NCBI GenBank assembly: GCA_918807975.1
Contig: OU964918.1
Location: 51,754,477 to 51,818,476, forward strand
DNA: 64,000 bases
Direction of reading: 5' to 3'
Source: Aplidium turbinatum
Lineage: Eukaryota; Chordata; Ascidiacea; Aplousobranchia; Polyclinidae
Shown here: one piece after another, positions 1-11,643 of the stretch
How the letters are laid out: each line of letters opens with the position of its first letter
Position numbering within the stretch: the first letter of the stretch is position 1
Made by a program: the position numbers and the translations under genes
The notes under the pieces: generated by a model
The model's database searches: none
Seen by the model: the letters and a program-made list of their open reading frames with translations, nothing else
What the model was told of the DNA's origin: nothing

Positions 1-2530
1 ATGAAAATACGCAACCGTAACGTTTTTCAACGCTGCGGCAACGCTTTACTAAGAAAGGACCACAGTAGTCGACACCGCAACAAGAGAAAGGCGGTTCATA
101 CCACTGCAGTCGGGCAGAAGGCAAATCTGCTATTTTTTGATACAGGCGAGGGGAACTTCTCTTCTTACACAAGAGACATTTTGAGATTTCTTTTCTTACA
201 GCTACACCGCCTTTGATTATCCAGAATTTTTCTCGAATTAATGACCAAGTAAAGGTAAATCCAGAGTGTCCACACAATTTGTGGAAGTGCCGAATATACA
301 AATTGGTCAAATTATTGCTGTAAGGAAGAATTATCGGGTGCTTACTTTCATAGTCAATCGTTGCGTTGCGCAACCGTCCGCCAATGCGCAGCAGTCCATG
401 TATCATGCAGGGATCTGCTTTGTAAAGTGGTCGTATATTGGTATTTGCTTGAATTTTCTTTTTCAAGTGACTTTCTAGAGGTAAACCCTTTTCTAGAAGG
501 TTGATAACAGGTTTAAACTCTTTTCCTTGCACGTACTGCAACAATTTAGTTTCGGAAGATTGTAACTCTTCGACAGTAAGGCCGGCAGTGACAGCCGCCT
601 TTTTATCTTTTAGAAATTTTACAAAACGGATTAACCAGCAAGCAGCCCTTTTAAGCTTATATAGATCTGAGTATCTGTTAATTAAGTCATCTACTGTAGC
701 ATGCTCACTGACAGTTGAACATTGGACTGCCGCAACGCCTTTTTCTTCCAGCGGCTTGAATTCATCTGGAATCTCAGAATGGTTTGCTTCGGGAGCCGTC
801 GGCCAGCAACTTTCGGGCGAGACAACATCCTTTCCCCAAGGCAGTGATGAATCGTACTGACCTTGGGTGTGGGTAACTTGATCTTCTAGCAATTTGAAGA
901 CATGCCTGTCTTCTTTGGACGTGGGACGTAGCGCATTATCCGGCTCGAAGTCCCGAAACCATGACCTTTGTATTGCTTTATCGACGTGATCGTCCATTTG
1001 AATAAAATAGGACTGCAATCCGTCCTTTCGATCGCTTTCTAAAGCGGGGCCCAGCAAAGACCAACCGAAAGGTGTGAGAACGGCGTTTGGTTGCTTTCCA
1101 TCGCCCACTTTCATTTCCAGAATCCTGTGCGCGTTTGGACAGTCGAGCCCAATTAGCATGGAAACCCGATTTTTATTAATTTCTGGAAACTTTAAATTGT
1201 GCAGATGAGGCAGTTTCTCTAAGTCAGCTTTGCTTAATGTTTCGTTAGGTTGAATAGGCAATTGTTTTACACAGATTATGTTGTTTAGATGAAACTTCGA
1301 CGTTTCACTTGCAATTCCTTCCACGGTCATGTCTACATTAAACCGTTTTAGTGGAGATAGTTCTTTTGTTAATGTCGAAACGCTGACTTTTACTGGTTCG
1401 CCACATATGCCAAGTTGGCGTATTAGCTGCTCATCGCAAAACGATGCTTCAGACCCATTATCCAGAAAAGCATAAGTCTCGATTACCTTTTTTCCAGCAG
1501 CAACTTTCACAGGTACAACGGTTCGAAACCCTCTTGACGCTTGTTTAGAACAATAGAAGCTTGTGGTGTCTTGCTCCTTCTTCTTTGAAGAGACCTCATC
1601 GAAATTGCCTTCCTTGATGGCTTGAGACCTGTGTAAAATACGGCTGTGGCGTTTGCCGCAGTCTGTTACAGTGCATAAATAGTCACTTTTGCAGTTACTG
1701 CTAAAGTGAGGGCCGAGACATACAAAGCATAATCTTTTTCTTTTGACAAATTCCATTCTTTCTTGGACAGGCAATTTGCCAAGATCTCTGCACTTGTATG
1801 TAGCGTGTCCTTTTGAGCAATACTCACACGGTAAACGTCGTGGAAAATCATTGAGCGAGGATTTCCTATGAGCTTGCTGTTTTGCGTCGCTAACAGAGAC
1901 GGTCGCACATAGCTTTCGTTTCGAGAAGTCATTGTCACTCCGTACCTTACTTGAGGCTGAATTTAAAAAGGTAAACTCTTCCGGGTACGCTTGAAGAAGT
2001 TTAGATTTTTCCTCTACAAACACAACAAAATCTTTAAAGTTTGGTTTACGCTCTTCGTTGTTGTAAATGGTTGCATATCTGACCTTCCACTGTTCAAACA
2101 TCGAAGAGGGTAACTTTTCTGCCAATTTTTGAAGGCAATCGATGCTGCTGAGGTCGGTGTAGTCGCCTAACCCTTCCAACGTCATTAGACATCGTTTCAA
2201 CCGATTAGAGAAATTTGAAATGTCTAATTTACTCTCTTTCCTAATATTTGGCGCTTTCATTAGACTACGCTGAAATGCCTCAGCGATCACTCTTGGTTTG
2301 CCAAACCGTTCGTACAACACTTTGCGCGCTTCTTGGTAGCCCCTTTCGGACGACAATATTGAACTACAGTGTGCAACTGCTTCTTTGGCCGCACCCTCGG
2401 TGTGTTGCAGAAGCATAGCTAACCTTTGCTGATAGCTGAGTTTTTACCGTCTACATTTTCAGTGAAGAACCTCACAAAGGCACAATATGATTCTGGCTCC
2501 CCGTGAAAGGTGGGGCATTCCAGTTTGGGC
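1..2530 (-). mobile_element. BEL/Pao retroelement relic, gag/protease and pol part, running off the left edge
   Basis: Read on the minus strand, this stretch carries zinc-knuckle, protease-like and early pol sequence typical of BEL/Pao elements, including the conserved block that follows the protease (about 1060-1160) and integrase-side sequence near the left edge. The frame is interrupted several times, so this is a fossil. The window edge cuts it, so its 3' LTR is not seen. A hAT element (2531-3209) and a younger BEL element (4108-12505) separate it from its own gag start. It is diverged from the young element, so it belongs to a different BEL/Pao lineage or is much older. Confidence 0.8.
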
Positions 2531-3209
2531 CAGTGGCGTAGCCAGGAAAAAAATTTGGGGGAGGCCAAATATTTGATGAATTGAAGAGAACGACAAAGTG
2601 TTTGATTTAAGACATCGCCACCTGATGTGCAGTGGCGTATCCTGGTGGCTTGAGCAAGGGGAAACAATGAAACTGGTGGGGGTTAGAGCGTGCCGAAGGC
2701 ACGCGTATTCTAGGGGGGGTCCGGGGGCATGCTCCCCCGGAAAATTTTTGCAAAATTACACTTAAATAAATGGATTATAGCGCTTTCTGGAAACACTTTT
2801 AGGGTAATATTTGTATGAAATTTATTAGCAGATAAACAGCTATTAACTTATTAAAGGTAGCTCTTACACACGAACGGTCAAAATCTGCGGCTAAAACTAG
2901 AGAACACCAAAAACTCAGCTACAGAAAAACCCAACAGAGTAAGCCATTCTGAAATTGCTTCCACAAATTAGTTAAAAGAAACTTAAATCCAGAAAACTTT
3001 GCGTGATTTACGATTTGCAAAGTTTATTGGTGTCTTTCTGTGTGTCTAAAACAAGTCCTTGGGGTGTTAATAGCCAGATGTCTTGGAAAACGTTATAAAT
3101 TTCTGCAAATTTTATTATATTTTCAACAAAGGGCTCAACTTCGGAATCCAAACTTCGAAAATTTGGGGGGGGCCATGGCCCCTTTCGCCCCCCCCTGGCT
3201 ACGCCTATG
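2531..3209. mobile_element. Composite hAT non-autonomous element with 8-bp target duplication
   Basis: The left end CAGTGGCGTAGCCAGG and the right end, which is the complement of CATAGGCGTAGCCAGG, form terminal inverted repeats. They are flanked by a perfect 8-bp duplication, gtttgggc, at 2523-2530 and 3210-3217, which is the hAT hallmark. Near 2631 there is a second, internal end-like motif (CAGTGGCGTATCCTGG), so the element is a composite. The same composite arrangement recurs in reverse at 46560-47213, so it moved as a unit. It encodes no transposase. It sits inside the BEL/Pao relic and is therefore younger than the relic. Confidence 0.9.
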
Positions 3210-4107
3210 GTTTGGGCATTACCATTAGTTCAGCAAATGTTGAGAGTAGATCGACGCTGTTCTGAGGGCGCAAATTTTGAGTTTGTGTCAACTGACCTGG
3301 CAAATTGTCTCCATTCCCATACCTTGAATTATCCATGTATGGTTGACGTCCCTCCTCGTCTTGTTGCCGGTAGTAGTTGTCGTGATCATCAACATTGACG
3401 GGCAGGGAGAATCTTTGTCCTTGGTTCGAAGAAGTCACAAATGTCTGAGCAACTTGAAAAGGTTCATCAGACATATGAAAGGTATTAGATCTATTAACGT
3501 AGTTTATAGACGGTGGATTCGTCTTTGAAAGCGACACTTTTGGCGAAGTTTCCCTTTGCGGGACTTCAACAATGGCGCTTTGTTTCACATAACTTGACCC
3601 TTTCCTTGCAAGTTTACCTGAACTACACGAAGGGTATGTTGGCGGAGCCAAGAACGTGTCGGAAACGCTAAGATCGCTGCCAACTGAGGGCGCAATGTTC
3701 ATAGGACTAGTGAAAGGAACAGGCTCACCAGGCGACCGTGAAGACAAAGAAACAGGTGCAGTGATTATAGGTGAGGATAGAAATTCTCCTCCCGATTTAA
3801 TTTCAGGCTCGTGTTCATTTAACGAATCAGGCTGGAAAATGTCAGGACCGTTAATTACTCTGTCTGCTGCTTCTGCCTTTCGAAGAGCAGACAAAGCTTG
3901 TAATCTCTTTTGTTGACTATCCAAAAGCTGCATCTGGAAATGCTGCTTTTCTTCCAATGCGGCTTTCTCTTGTCGCAATTGGGCTTTCTTTTGGGACACT
4001 TCGAGGTCAAATTTATTTTGACTATCTATCGACAATAGATTAGCCAGCGCAAGCTCTCTATCTAATTTAGCTTGACGACGTACCCTTTCGGAAGCTGTCG
4101 TTGACGC
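3210..4107 (-). mobile_element. BEL/Pao relic, gag N-terminal part
   Basis: This minus-strand open stretch of about 300 codons is rich in Gln, Lys, Glu and Arg, with a predicted coiled coil near its start (residues about 15-80). A Ser/Pro-rich linker follows. It is the gag-side continuation of the relic at 1-2530. A young BEL element interrupts it at 4108, and the same relic resumes beyond that element's 3' LTR at 12506. The first few residues of an open frame drawn here would come from the inserted LTR, so the true boundary of relic sequence is 4107. Confidence 0.7.
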
Positions 4108-4664
4108 TGTTCCCGACAATTTTCACCAAATCAAACGTCATATAAAAACCGTTCAAGTCTACTGAATATTACGTCATGGAAATTCCTAAAGCATGTGCCA
4201 AAATTGCACCATCGTTCATAAGACCTGTTTGGACCTGTTTGGGCCTGTTTAAACAGGAAATATTACATCAGCTTAAACACCTGTTGGAATGACTTCATAA
4301 TTGTCTTTCATTTATTGCGTCACAGTTACTTTCTACGTGAATTTGAGATATTGATATCTATTCTGGTCATTCGTAAAATGATTGTTTGAAAGTTGGCCGC
4401 ACATTTAACTGTTGGCTTAGTGCTTGCTAGCTGGACAAAAGTTCCGTCTTTTATCCAAGTAATCTGTTGTGTAGTGACAGTTTAAGTGGTGTACGCGTTG
4501 CACCCCCTCGTTTTTGGTAGCCGTGGGCTAATTTTTACAGAAATACACTGTTTGAAAAGAAGTTCAAGTGTGTGTTTCTTCGGTCATTATATGCAGACGA
4601 AAGGATCCGGGAACTTTAAGTTACAATTTTCCCACGAAGAAATTATGGTTTACCGCTGTGACCA
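4108..4664 (+). repeat. 5' LTR of the young BEL/Pao element
   Basis: The 557-bp repeat begins tgttcccgac and ends gctgtgacca, giving the usual TG...CA ends. It matches 11949-12505 base for base as far as I can read. A diverged, reversed relative lies at 14134-14653. Confidence 0.95.
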
Positions 4665-5211
4665 TAAAAAATAAAAGACGATTCTCTGGCTAGTGTTTGT
4701 ACGGAAGCACAGGCAGCATAAAAAAATAAAAGACGAGTTCTTGTTAGCTGGTGGGCCAAGAAATTAAAGCATAAAAAAATAAAAGACGAAGTTGTTGGTT
4801 GGTAGGCTACAAAAGCAAAGAAATAATAAAAGAAGATCTTGTTGGTTGGTAGTCTAAAGAAGCAAAGAAAATTAAAGACATTTCTTCTCGGTAGGCAACT
4901 GAAGAACTTTAAGCTAAAAAGTAAAGACATTTCTTCTCAGTTTGGTACAGAAGAAAAAATAACTTTGACATTCATTGGCAAGAAAGAAGATTAAAGGCAA
5001 TCCATCTGTGCTTGAAGATTCAAGTGGAAGAATCCAAGCAAGTTTTGTGGACGTTTGGACTTCACATACTCGTACAGCTACGGTATCGTGCATTTAAATT
5101 CTTTTTTGTATTTTTTACGGTCTTTGCAGTTAAGTTTTTTATAACTACTGTAATTTGTGTGTTTGTGTAACTTAATTTTTTTAATTGTTAAATTTAGCCC
5201 TAACATTTAAT
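4665..5211 (+). other. Leader of the young BEL/Pao element, with a degenerate tandem repeat
   Basis: Between the LTR and the first ATG lie about six imperfect repeats of 45-60 bp (4665-4960). Each holds an A-rich block (aaaaaataaaagacg) followed by a tggtnggcc-like segment. The same repeated leader occurs in reverse at 13786-14133, so it is a stable feature of the family. The primer-binding site should lie just after the LTR, but I cannot name the tRNA from the sequence. Confidence 0.65.
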
Positions 5212-8200
5212 ATGTCTACACTCGGTGGCGACAGGGACTCGACCGCCGTCGACTCGACTGAGTTTAAGCCTGATGATGTTCTTTGCGGTCGGGCAGGCCA
5301 TTCTGGGGAGGGACCCATTAACGATGAGGCTAAGTCAGTTCGAGAGGCCCGGCATCTTAGACGGGATATTTTGACTCAAATTGGGAAACTTTCTGTGGCC
5401 CTAGGTTCTTTGAGTGATAAGCAGGAACTGTTAATTTTTAGATCTAAGTTATCTACTTTAGAAGAGGAATTACGGCATTTCCATGCTCTTTTGAGTAAAA
5501 TTGTTAACTCTGCAATCTTGGCAGAACTTCGTGATAGGGTAGATCCCGAATTTAACTCGTTAAAAAATAACTTCGAACAAAAAGAAAGTGAGTTGTCAGA
5601 TAGGTTGGATGCTGACATACATCCTGAGGATAGCGCCTCAAATGTAAGCACTAGGATGTCTGAGAGCTCGTCACGGATAGTTGCACAAATTAACCTACAG
5701 TTAAGACGAGAGGAGCTCCAGATCCAAGCTGAGGCCGAAGCAAGAGCTGCTGAGGCCATCGCAAGAGCTGAAGCCATACGAGCTGAGGCTGCCGCACGAG
5801 CAGAGGCTGCCGCAAGAGCTGAGGCCATACGAGCTGAGGCCATACGAGCTGAGGCCATACGAGCTGAGGCTGCCGCGAGAGCTGAGGCCGACGCGAGAGC
5901 TGCTGAGGCCGAAGCGAGAGCTGCTGAGGCCGCCGCGAGAGCCGAAGCTAGAGCTGCTGAGTTCGCACTCAAAGACGCTCAGTTGAGGGCCGAACAACGT
6001 AAAGAGGTAGTTTTAGCTGAATATCGTTCTGAGTTGGGCTCCCGGCGTAGCTCTAGGAAGGGCTCTTCTAGGCATTCCAGAAGTGAACATCAATCACAGT
6101 TTAATTTACCTAACCTTTTCCACACGCCTGTTCAATCCGTAAGTGGACCTGTACAATCCACATGTTTTCCAGCTGTTTCAGGAGGTCTCGGAGCCGCGGC
6201 TAAGGATCTTCCGAAGGCTGTAGAGCCAAGGTCTGCAAATTACAACCGAACTCCTCCCCCAGAGCGTACAGGTCACGGGGCCGCCATTAGCAGTAATGCT
6301 TTGCCCCCTTCACAGTTTTCAGCGCCGCTAGTTTTTGATCGCCCAGCTACACGTAATTTGGGTGGTTGTGAGAGGCGTATCGTGTCTCCTGATTTTAACG
6401 TATGTGAGGATCGTGATCGGGCTGTGCATGTGACTGAGCCCACTCAGCCCATTAAGGGATATAGCTTGTCTTCTCCCGCTAAATCGAGTTCTCAACAGCA
6501 GGATTGCTTTTTTGAATACCAAAATAGTAGGACGTTCTTCGATAAGGCGGCCTTGATTGGTTACGATGGTAATAATATGCCATTTGTCTTCTTTAAAAAT
6601 CGTGTTATGGCCTTGATGGCAGCTTCGCCCTTTAAGGGAACTCGTTTGACTTTGTTGCAAGCAGCTTGTGTTAGAACAGCTGCACAAACGATTGCTAATT
6701 TGGTTTCTGACACTCCTGGCTTGTCAGAGGAAGACAGGATAGAAATGTCGTTAGCTCGCTTGTCCCAACGTTTTGGGGTTCGTGGAGGTCTTTTCGCAGA
6801 ACCAGAAATTAGAAAGTATCGCTATGGTAGCAAATTGACTTCTATCTCTTCCAGTGATTTGAAAGAGTTTAAAGATGAATTGTCGCAGTGTTTGCTTTAC
6901 GCGAAAGCTTATGGTCAGCGTGATAAATTAGAAGGACGTTTTGTTTTGGATTTGGCTAAGCGACTCCCGTTTGACGCTAAGCAGCGTTATCTTGACTTTT
7001 TAGGTGATCAGTATGGTAGCACTGAGGAACCTACCTTTCAGAGTTTGTTTGATTTTGTAGTACGGGAGGAAACGTGCAAGTCGACTGATTTTAGCATTAT
7101 GCTAATGGGCGATTCTGGTGAGTCGCAGCATTTTAAAAAGTTTGGCAAAGGAAAATTGCCTTCATGTCCGGTTAGGCAGACGTCGGTAAAACCCCATGAT
7201 AATGTGATTTCAGGGAGTTCGCAGTACTCGACTGCTGTTGGCGCACCGCGCGGCGGTGTGGCCAGACGTAGTGACATACCGGCATGTTTTTGTTGTTCGT
7301 CACGTGGTCAAGTTGAATATCATTTTTTGTCTAATTGTAAAGAATTTTTGCGCTTGACACCTAAAGGTCGGAGAGATGTCATTGTGAAAGCTGGAAAATG
7401 CTTGAACTGTTTGCGCCAGCATATGGTTAAGGACTGTAATCATGCAAACAACTGTCGTCAGTGTGGGCCTAACAACGATAGGAAACACTATTTTCTTCTG
7501 CATGATTTTTATGTGACGTCACGTGATTCTCTGGATTCGGTCGGTAAAGATGATGCTGGTGCCAGAGTTCCTGTGCGTAATGTTAAGATTGGAAATGTTA
7601 AAGCAGCCTTTAACCGCGTTACTGCTGCTCGTGTTTTGAATCCAATGACTGGCAAATCGAAGTTGGTGTATTGTCAGCATGATCCTGGTTCGCAGTTGAC
7701 CTTTGTTTCGAGTGACTTGGTGTGCGAACTTGGTCTTAAACCGTATGATAAAGCGTCGTTTAAAATGGATACTCTGGCTGGTCAGAAACCTACTTGTGCT
7801 GAACTTGTTAAACTCAACATTCAGTCGTTAGAGACGAATGAACTGTTTTGTGATATAACTTCGGTGGTTAACCCAGCTTGGGCTGACGATGTTAAGACTT
7901 TACCACATAATCAGGATTTAAGTAGTTTCCGTCAATTTCATGACGTGAATATGTTTCATTTGAATGATTGTAGTACTGTAGATGTACTGATTGGCAATGA
8001 CAACGCTTATTTGATGTGGGCAAAAGAAGAACGTGTTGGTGAAAATCGCAGTGAACCGCATGCTTTACTCACTCCTCTCGGTTGGTTGGCTTGTGGTGGT
8101 AAGTCACCCTTAGTTGAAAGCGTTGCTAAAGTGTGCAGAGTGCAGACGTCTTCAGAGTCGGATGTCATCTCTGGCTTTCAGCGTAAAATTGAGTCTCGTG

Positions 8201-11200
8201 ATATGGAAATAGCAGACCTGAATAAAGTCATTCAGGATTTGACTTTGCAAAATGAAACCTGTGAATTGTCTCGCAATGATATTTTGGCTAGAGAACTTGT
8301 CGAACCGAATATTGAGTTGAAAGATGGTCGATTTGAGATACCTGTTCCGTTGAAGGAAGATATTGATCTACCTAACAATTTTGTGTTGGCGTCAGATAGA
8401 GCTGCTGCTTTAAGAAAGAAAGCTTTAAAACAACCTGAACTTCGTGATTTCCTTACTGACACCATGAAAGATCTTAAATCTAATGGCTATATTGAGCGCG
8501 CGGGTGAAGCAGGAAATGTCAAGGGATTTGAATGGTATTTACCATACTTTGTGACGTCACAATTAAAAAAGCGCATTGTTTACGATGGCAAGTCTGAATT
8601 TCGAGGAACTTGTGTTAATGATGTAATGTTTTCGGGTCCTGACTTGTTAAACCCTCTGGTAGATGTCTTGGCTAGATTTCGGCTTGGTAGATTTGGTCTC
8701 ATGGCTGATGTGACTAAATGCTTCTTTCAAATAAAGTTACCGGAGTCGCAAAGGGATTTGTTTCGTATATTGTGGTTTGAAGATGATGACCTTGAAAATG
8801 GTAGGATGGTACCATTTCGTTTTTGTGTACACCCTTGGGGAATAAAGAGTAGCCCGTATATCGCTTGCTTGGCTATAAAGAAAATGATCGAGCAGAATCC
8901 CAGCAGTGCTGGTGAATTGACTCTCTGCAATATTGCAAATAATATGTACATGGATGATTTTATATTTTCGGCTGATAGCTTAGAGGAAGCTCAGCAAATC
9001 ACTCATGAATCAATTGCTTTGTTTGATAGCCGTGGGTTTAAACTTGTTAAGTGGAGTGCTAACAAGGAGTCTATGATTGTCTTGTCAAATTTGGATAATG
9101 AGATGCTTTCACCTTTGATTCGTGACATTGACTTTCAGACTGAAAATATGACTTTGCCATCAGCGAAGACATTGGGTTGTGTGTGGCAAACCGAGTCTGA
9201 CGAGATGCGTATCGCATGTTCCTTAAAGCCCTTAGCTAAACACACGCGCCGAAGTATGCTCAGTCAGCTTGGACAAAATTTTGATCCGCTAGGCTTTGGA
9301 GCGCCATTTTTTCTAAAAGCACGCCTTATACTTCAGCAATTGGCGATAGACAAGTTTGATTGGGACACCGAGGTCCCTGATAGCTTTGTTAAAGAGTGGG
9401 AGTCGTGGCTTCGCTCTTTGGACCTGCTTAAGGATTTTTCGTTACCGAGATGGTATTTTGCAAACTCTGGTGTGTGCAGTCCTGATGATATTGTTTCATA
9501 TCAATTGCATGGGTTTAGTGATGCTTCGAATCAAGCTTTCTCTTCTGTTGTTTACTTACGTAGACTGGTTAACGGAGTTCCGAGTGTGTCTTTCGTTCTG
9601 GGTAAATCTACCATTGTTGTAAAAAATCAGTTTTCTTGGCCGATAGCTAGGAAAGAGCTTGTTGCCGCTTTAAATACAGCAAGACTCGTGAAGCAGGCCT
9701 ACGAGGCATTGAAGATGCCCGACTGCAGTAAGTATTTTTGGTGTGATTCTCGGACTGTGTTGCAGTGGGTTAAGAACCCTGATTTACGTTTGAATAAGTT
9801 TATTACGCGTCGAGTTGAGCATATTTTATTGTTGTCTGGAGCCCAGGATTGGCGTTTTTGCCCTACCGATATGAACCCAGCTGATGTTGGCACAAGGCCA
9901 AATCTTATTACAAAGAAAGAGTTTCGAGAGTTGTGGTTAAATGGTTCTAGTCTTCTCTATCAGTGTGAAGAAATTCCATCTGTAGAAAACCCCACTCCAG
10001 TACCTGTCCATAGCCTATATCTTCGTGACGAAGAGGGGTCGCTTGACGTTGGACAGGGTGGCCTTCACAAATTGATCGAGGCCGCACCTTCTTTGTATGT
10101 TATGAAAAAGAGAATTGCTTATTTGGTTGCTTTTGTTGAATTTTTGTGCTGTAAAACGAAAAAGCGTAGCTTTATGAAGCCAAAACTGGACGCCTCTTAT
10201 CTTGATAGAGCCTTAGACTTAACTGTGAAGTTTGTTCAGAAAAGCGTGTATGGCGATGTGTTACATTTAATGACCAAACGATCGCCGGATGCACTTGAGG
10301 AAGTGATAAAGCGGGGTAGTGTTGGCGCTTCGCAACGTGAGAAGGAACGCTTGAAAGGATTGCGTTCACTTAAAAAGTACAGACCTTGTGTAGATGATGC
10401 TGGTGTAATCCGCATTGAAGGGCGCTTAAGTAATTCTCCCGAGATTTCTCTAGAAGCAAAGCATCCGATTGTTTTGCCTTCGAAGCACCCCTTCACTAGG
10501 CTTGTTGTACTGTCGCATCATAATCGAAATGCGCACTGTGGAGTACAGCACACTTTGTTGTCTACGCGACAGAAGTTTTGGATCGCTAATGGTAATGCTT
10601 CCGTGAAGAGGTATCTTAATGATTGTGGTGTATGTGCGATTGAGAAAGCTCGGCCTATAAGGCAGCTCATGTCTGATTTACCTTTGTCTCGCACAACTGC
10701 CCATAGGAAACCCTTTTTTGATTGCGGCTTGGACTATCTTGGACCATTGACCTTTGTTGAAGGTAGGAGTCACAAAAAAGCTTGGGGACTCTTATTCACA
10801 TGTATGGCATCTCGCGCTATTCATGTTGAGCTGGTTACGTCATTGTCGCTGAGTGATTTTTTACTTGCCTTTACAAGGTTTACAGATTTACGTGGGCAGG
10901 TTAATGCTATCTATTCCGATAATGGAAGTACCTTTCAGGCAGCATCTAAGAAGTTACCCGAGTTGATAGAATCAGCTGAATTTCACAACGCCCTGAGACA
11001 GAGAGAGATAAACTGGGAATTTATACCTCCGTATGCTCCGGCGCAAGGTGGCGCCTGGGAGGCAATGGTTAAACAATTTAAAATTGCATTTTTTCACATT
11101 TTGGACTCTTCAATACGTAAGCCCAGTTTTATTGAACTGCTTACGTACACAGGTAGTGCCGTTCGGATCGTGAACGAACGCCCTTTGGTACCTTTGAGTG

Positions 11201-11643
11201 ACGACCCTAGGGATTTTACTGTCATCACCCCTGCCTCACTTTTGACCCCATACTTAGACCCATACTGTGCTGTTGGGCAACCACATGATCGTGACCAATT
11301 AAGAAGGGATTATCGGTTCAATTTGTCACTTTCTCAGCAGTTTTGGAATAAATGGATCGATTTTTACTTGCCAGGTCTTCAGGGCCGGAAAAAATGGCTA
11401 AAAATGGCCGAGAATTTGGAGCCTGGTCAACTTGTAGTGGTGGGTTCTCTCCAAGACATTGGTAAACGTGGGAAGTATCAACTTGGGAGGGTGCATGAGG
11501 TAGTTCCACAAATTAGGAAAGGGAAGCCTGTGGTTCGTAGAGCCAAAGTTGCCGTCTGCAACTATGATGAGAGTACGGGGAAAGTGAAAGTAGACTACGT
11601 GTTGAGGGATATTTCGTGCCTCGCCCCCGTAAAGAACACCTAA
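5212..11643 (+). CDS. BEL/Pao gag-pol polyprotein
   Basis: A single frame of 2143 codons starts at the ATG at 5212; an in-frame upstream TTG at 5185 is not a credible start. From N to C it shows a coiled-coil and Ala/Glu/Arg-rich repeat zone (residues about 170-260), the Pao gag-like region (about 430-680), a Cys/His zinc-binding cluster (about 690-765) and a retropepsin-like protease (about 820). It then shows a reverse transcriptase with a YMDD motif (about 1245), RNase H (about 1430-1520), an integrase HHCC zinc-binding region (about 1768-1812), a DDE core (about 1838-1945) and the C-terminal domain usual in Pao integrases (about 2065-2140). The product would package and copy the element and integrate it in the nucleus. 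The element looks whole. Expression would come from the 5' LTR. Confidence 0.95.
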   Translation: MSTLGGDRDSTAVDSTEFKPDDVLCGRAGHSGEGPINDEAKSVREARHLRRDILTQIGKLSVALGSLSDKQELLIFRSKLSTLEEELRHFHALLSKIVNSAILAELRDRVDPEFNSLKNNFEQKESELSDRLDADIHPEDSASNVSTRMSESSSRIVAQINLQLRREELQIQAEAEARAAEAIARAEAIRAEAAARAEAAARAEAIRAEAIRAEAIRAEAAARAEADARAAEAEARAAEAAARAEARAAEFALKDAQLRAEQRKEVVLAEYRSELGSRRSSRKGSSRHSRSEHQSQFNLPNLFHTPVQSVSGPVQSTCFPAVSGGLGAAAKDLPKAVEPRSANYNRTPPPERTGHGAAISSNALPPSQFSAPLVFDRPATRNLGGCERRIVSPDFNVCEDRDRAVHVTEPTQPIKGYSLSSPAKSSSQQQDCFFEYQNSRTFFDKAALIGYDGNNMPFVFFKNRVMALMAASPFKGTRLTLLQAACVRTAAQTIANLVSDTPGLSEEDRIEMSLARLSQRFGVRGGLFAEPEIRKYRYGSKLTSISSSDLKEFKDELSQCLLYAKAYGQRDKLEGRFVLDLAKRLPFDAKQRYLDFLGDQYGSTEEPTFQSLFDFVVREETCKSTDFSIMLMGDSGESQHFKKFGKGKLPSCPVRQTSVKPHDNVISGSSQYSTAVGAPRGGVARRSDIPACFCCSSRGQVEYHFLSNCKEFLRLTPKGRRDVIVKAGKCLNCLRQHMVKDCNHANNCRQCGPNNDRKHYFLLHDFYVTSRDSLDSVGKDDAGARVPVRNVKIGNVKAAFNRVTAARVLNPMTGKSKLVYCQHDPGSQLTFVSSDLVCELGLKPYDKASFKMDTLAGQKPTCAELVKLNIQSLETNELFCDITSVVNPAWADDVKTLPHNQDLSSFRQFHDVNMFHLNDCSTVDVLIGNDNAYLMWAKEERVGENRSEPHALLTPLGWLACGGKSPLVESVAKVCRVQTSSESDVISGFQRKIESRDMEIADLNKVIQDLTLQNETCELSRNDILARELVEPNIELKDGRFEIPVPLKEDIDLPNNFVLASDRAAALRKKALKQPELRDFLTDTMKDLKSNGYIERAGEAGNVKGFEWYLPYFVTSQLKKRIVYDGKSEFRGTCVNDVMFSGPDLLNPLVDVLARFRLGRFGLMADVTKCFFQIKLPESQRDLFRILWFEDDDLENGRMVPFRFCVHPWGIKSSPYIACLAIKKMIEQNPSSAGELTLCNIANNMYMDDFIFSADSLEEAQQITHESIALFDSRGFKLVKWSANKESMIVLSNLDNEMLSPLIRDIDFQTENMTLPSAKTLGCVWQTESDEMRIACSLKPLAKHTRRSMLSQLGQNFDPLGFGAPFFLKARLILQQLAIDKFDWDTEVPDSFVKEWESWLRSLDLLKDFSLPRWYFANSGVCSPDDIVSYQLHGFSDASNQAFSSVVYLRRLVNGVPSVSFVLGKSTIVVKNQFSWPIARKELVAALNTARLVKQAYEALKMPDCSKYFWCDSRTVLQWVKNPDLRLNKFITRRVEHILLLSGAQDWRFCPTDMNPADVGTRPNLITKKEFRELWLNGSSLLYQCEEIPSVENPTPVPVHSLYLRDEEGSLDVGQGGLHKLIEAAPSLYVMKKRIAYLVAFVEFLCCKTKKRSFMKPKLDASYLDRALDLTVKFVQKSVYGDVLHLMTKRSPDALEEVIKRGSVGASQREKERLKGLRSLKKYRPCVDDAGVIRIEGRLSNSPEISLEAKHPIVLPSKHPFTRLVVLSHHNRNAHCGVQHTLLSTRQKFWIANGNASVKRYLNDCGVCAIEKARPIRQLMSDLPLSRTTAHRKPFFDCGLDYLGPLTFVEGRSHKKAWGLLFTCMASRAIHVELVTSLSLSDFLLAFTRFTDLRGQVNAIYSDNGSTFQAASKKLPELIESAEFHNALRQREINWEFIPPYAPAQGGAWEAMVKQFKIAFFHILDSSIRKPSFIELLTYTGSAVRIVNERPLVPLSDDPRDFTVITPASLLTPYLDPYCAVGQPHDRDQLRRDYRFNLSLSQQFWNKWIDFYLPGLQGRKKWLKMAENLEPGQLVVVGSLQDIGKRGKYQLGRVHEVVPQIRKGKPVVRRAKVAVCNYDESTGKVKVDYVLRDISCLAPVKNT
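5720..5985 (+). repeat. In-frame minisatellite encoding an Ala/Glu/Arg repeat
   Basis: Repeats of gagctgaggcc-type units of 12-15 bp encode iterated RAEA, RAEAIRAEA and ARAAEA blocks inside the gag region. They probably form a long alpha helix. Short direct repeats of this kind vary in number between copies of an element. Confidence 0.8.

Noticed and set aside
5376-5997. Long minus-strand Ala/Ser-rich frames opposite the gag region
   Set aside because: They are the antisense shadow of the Ala/Glu/Arg repeat.
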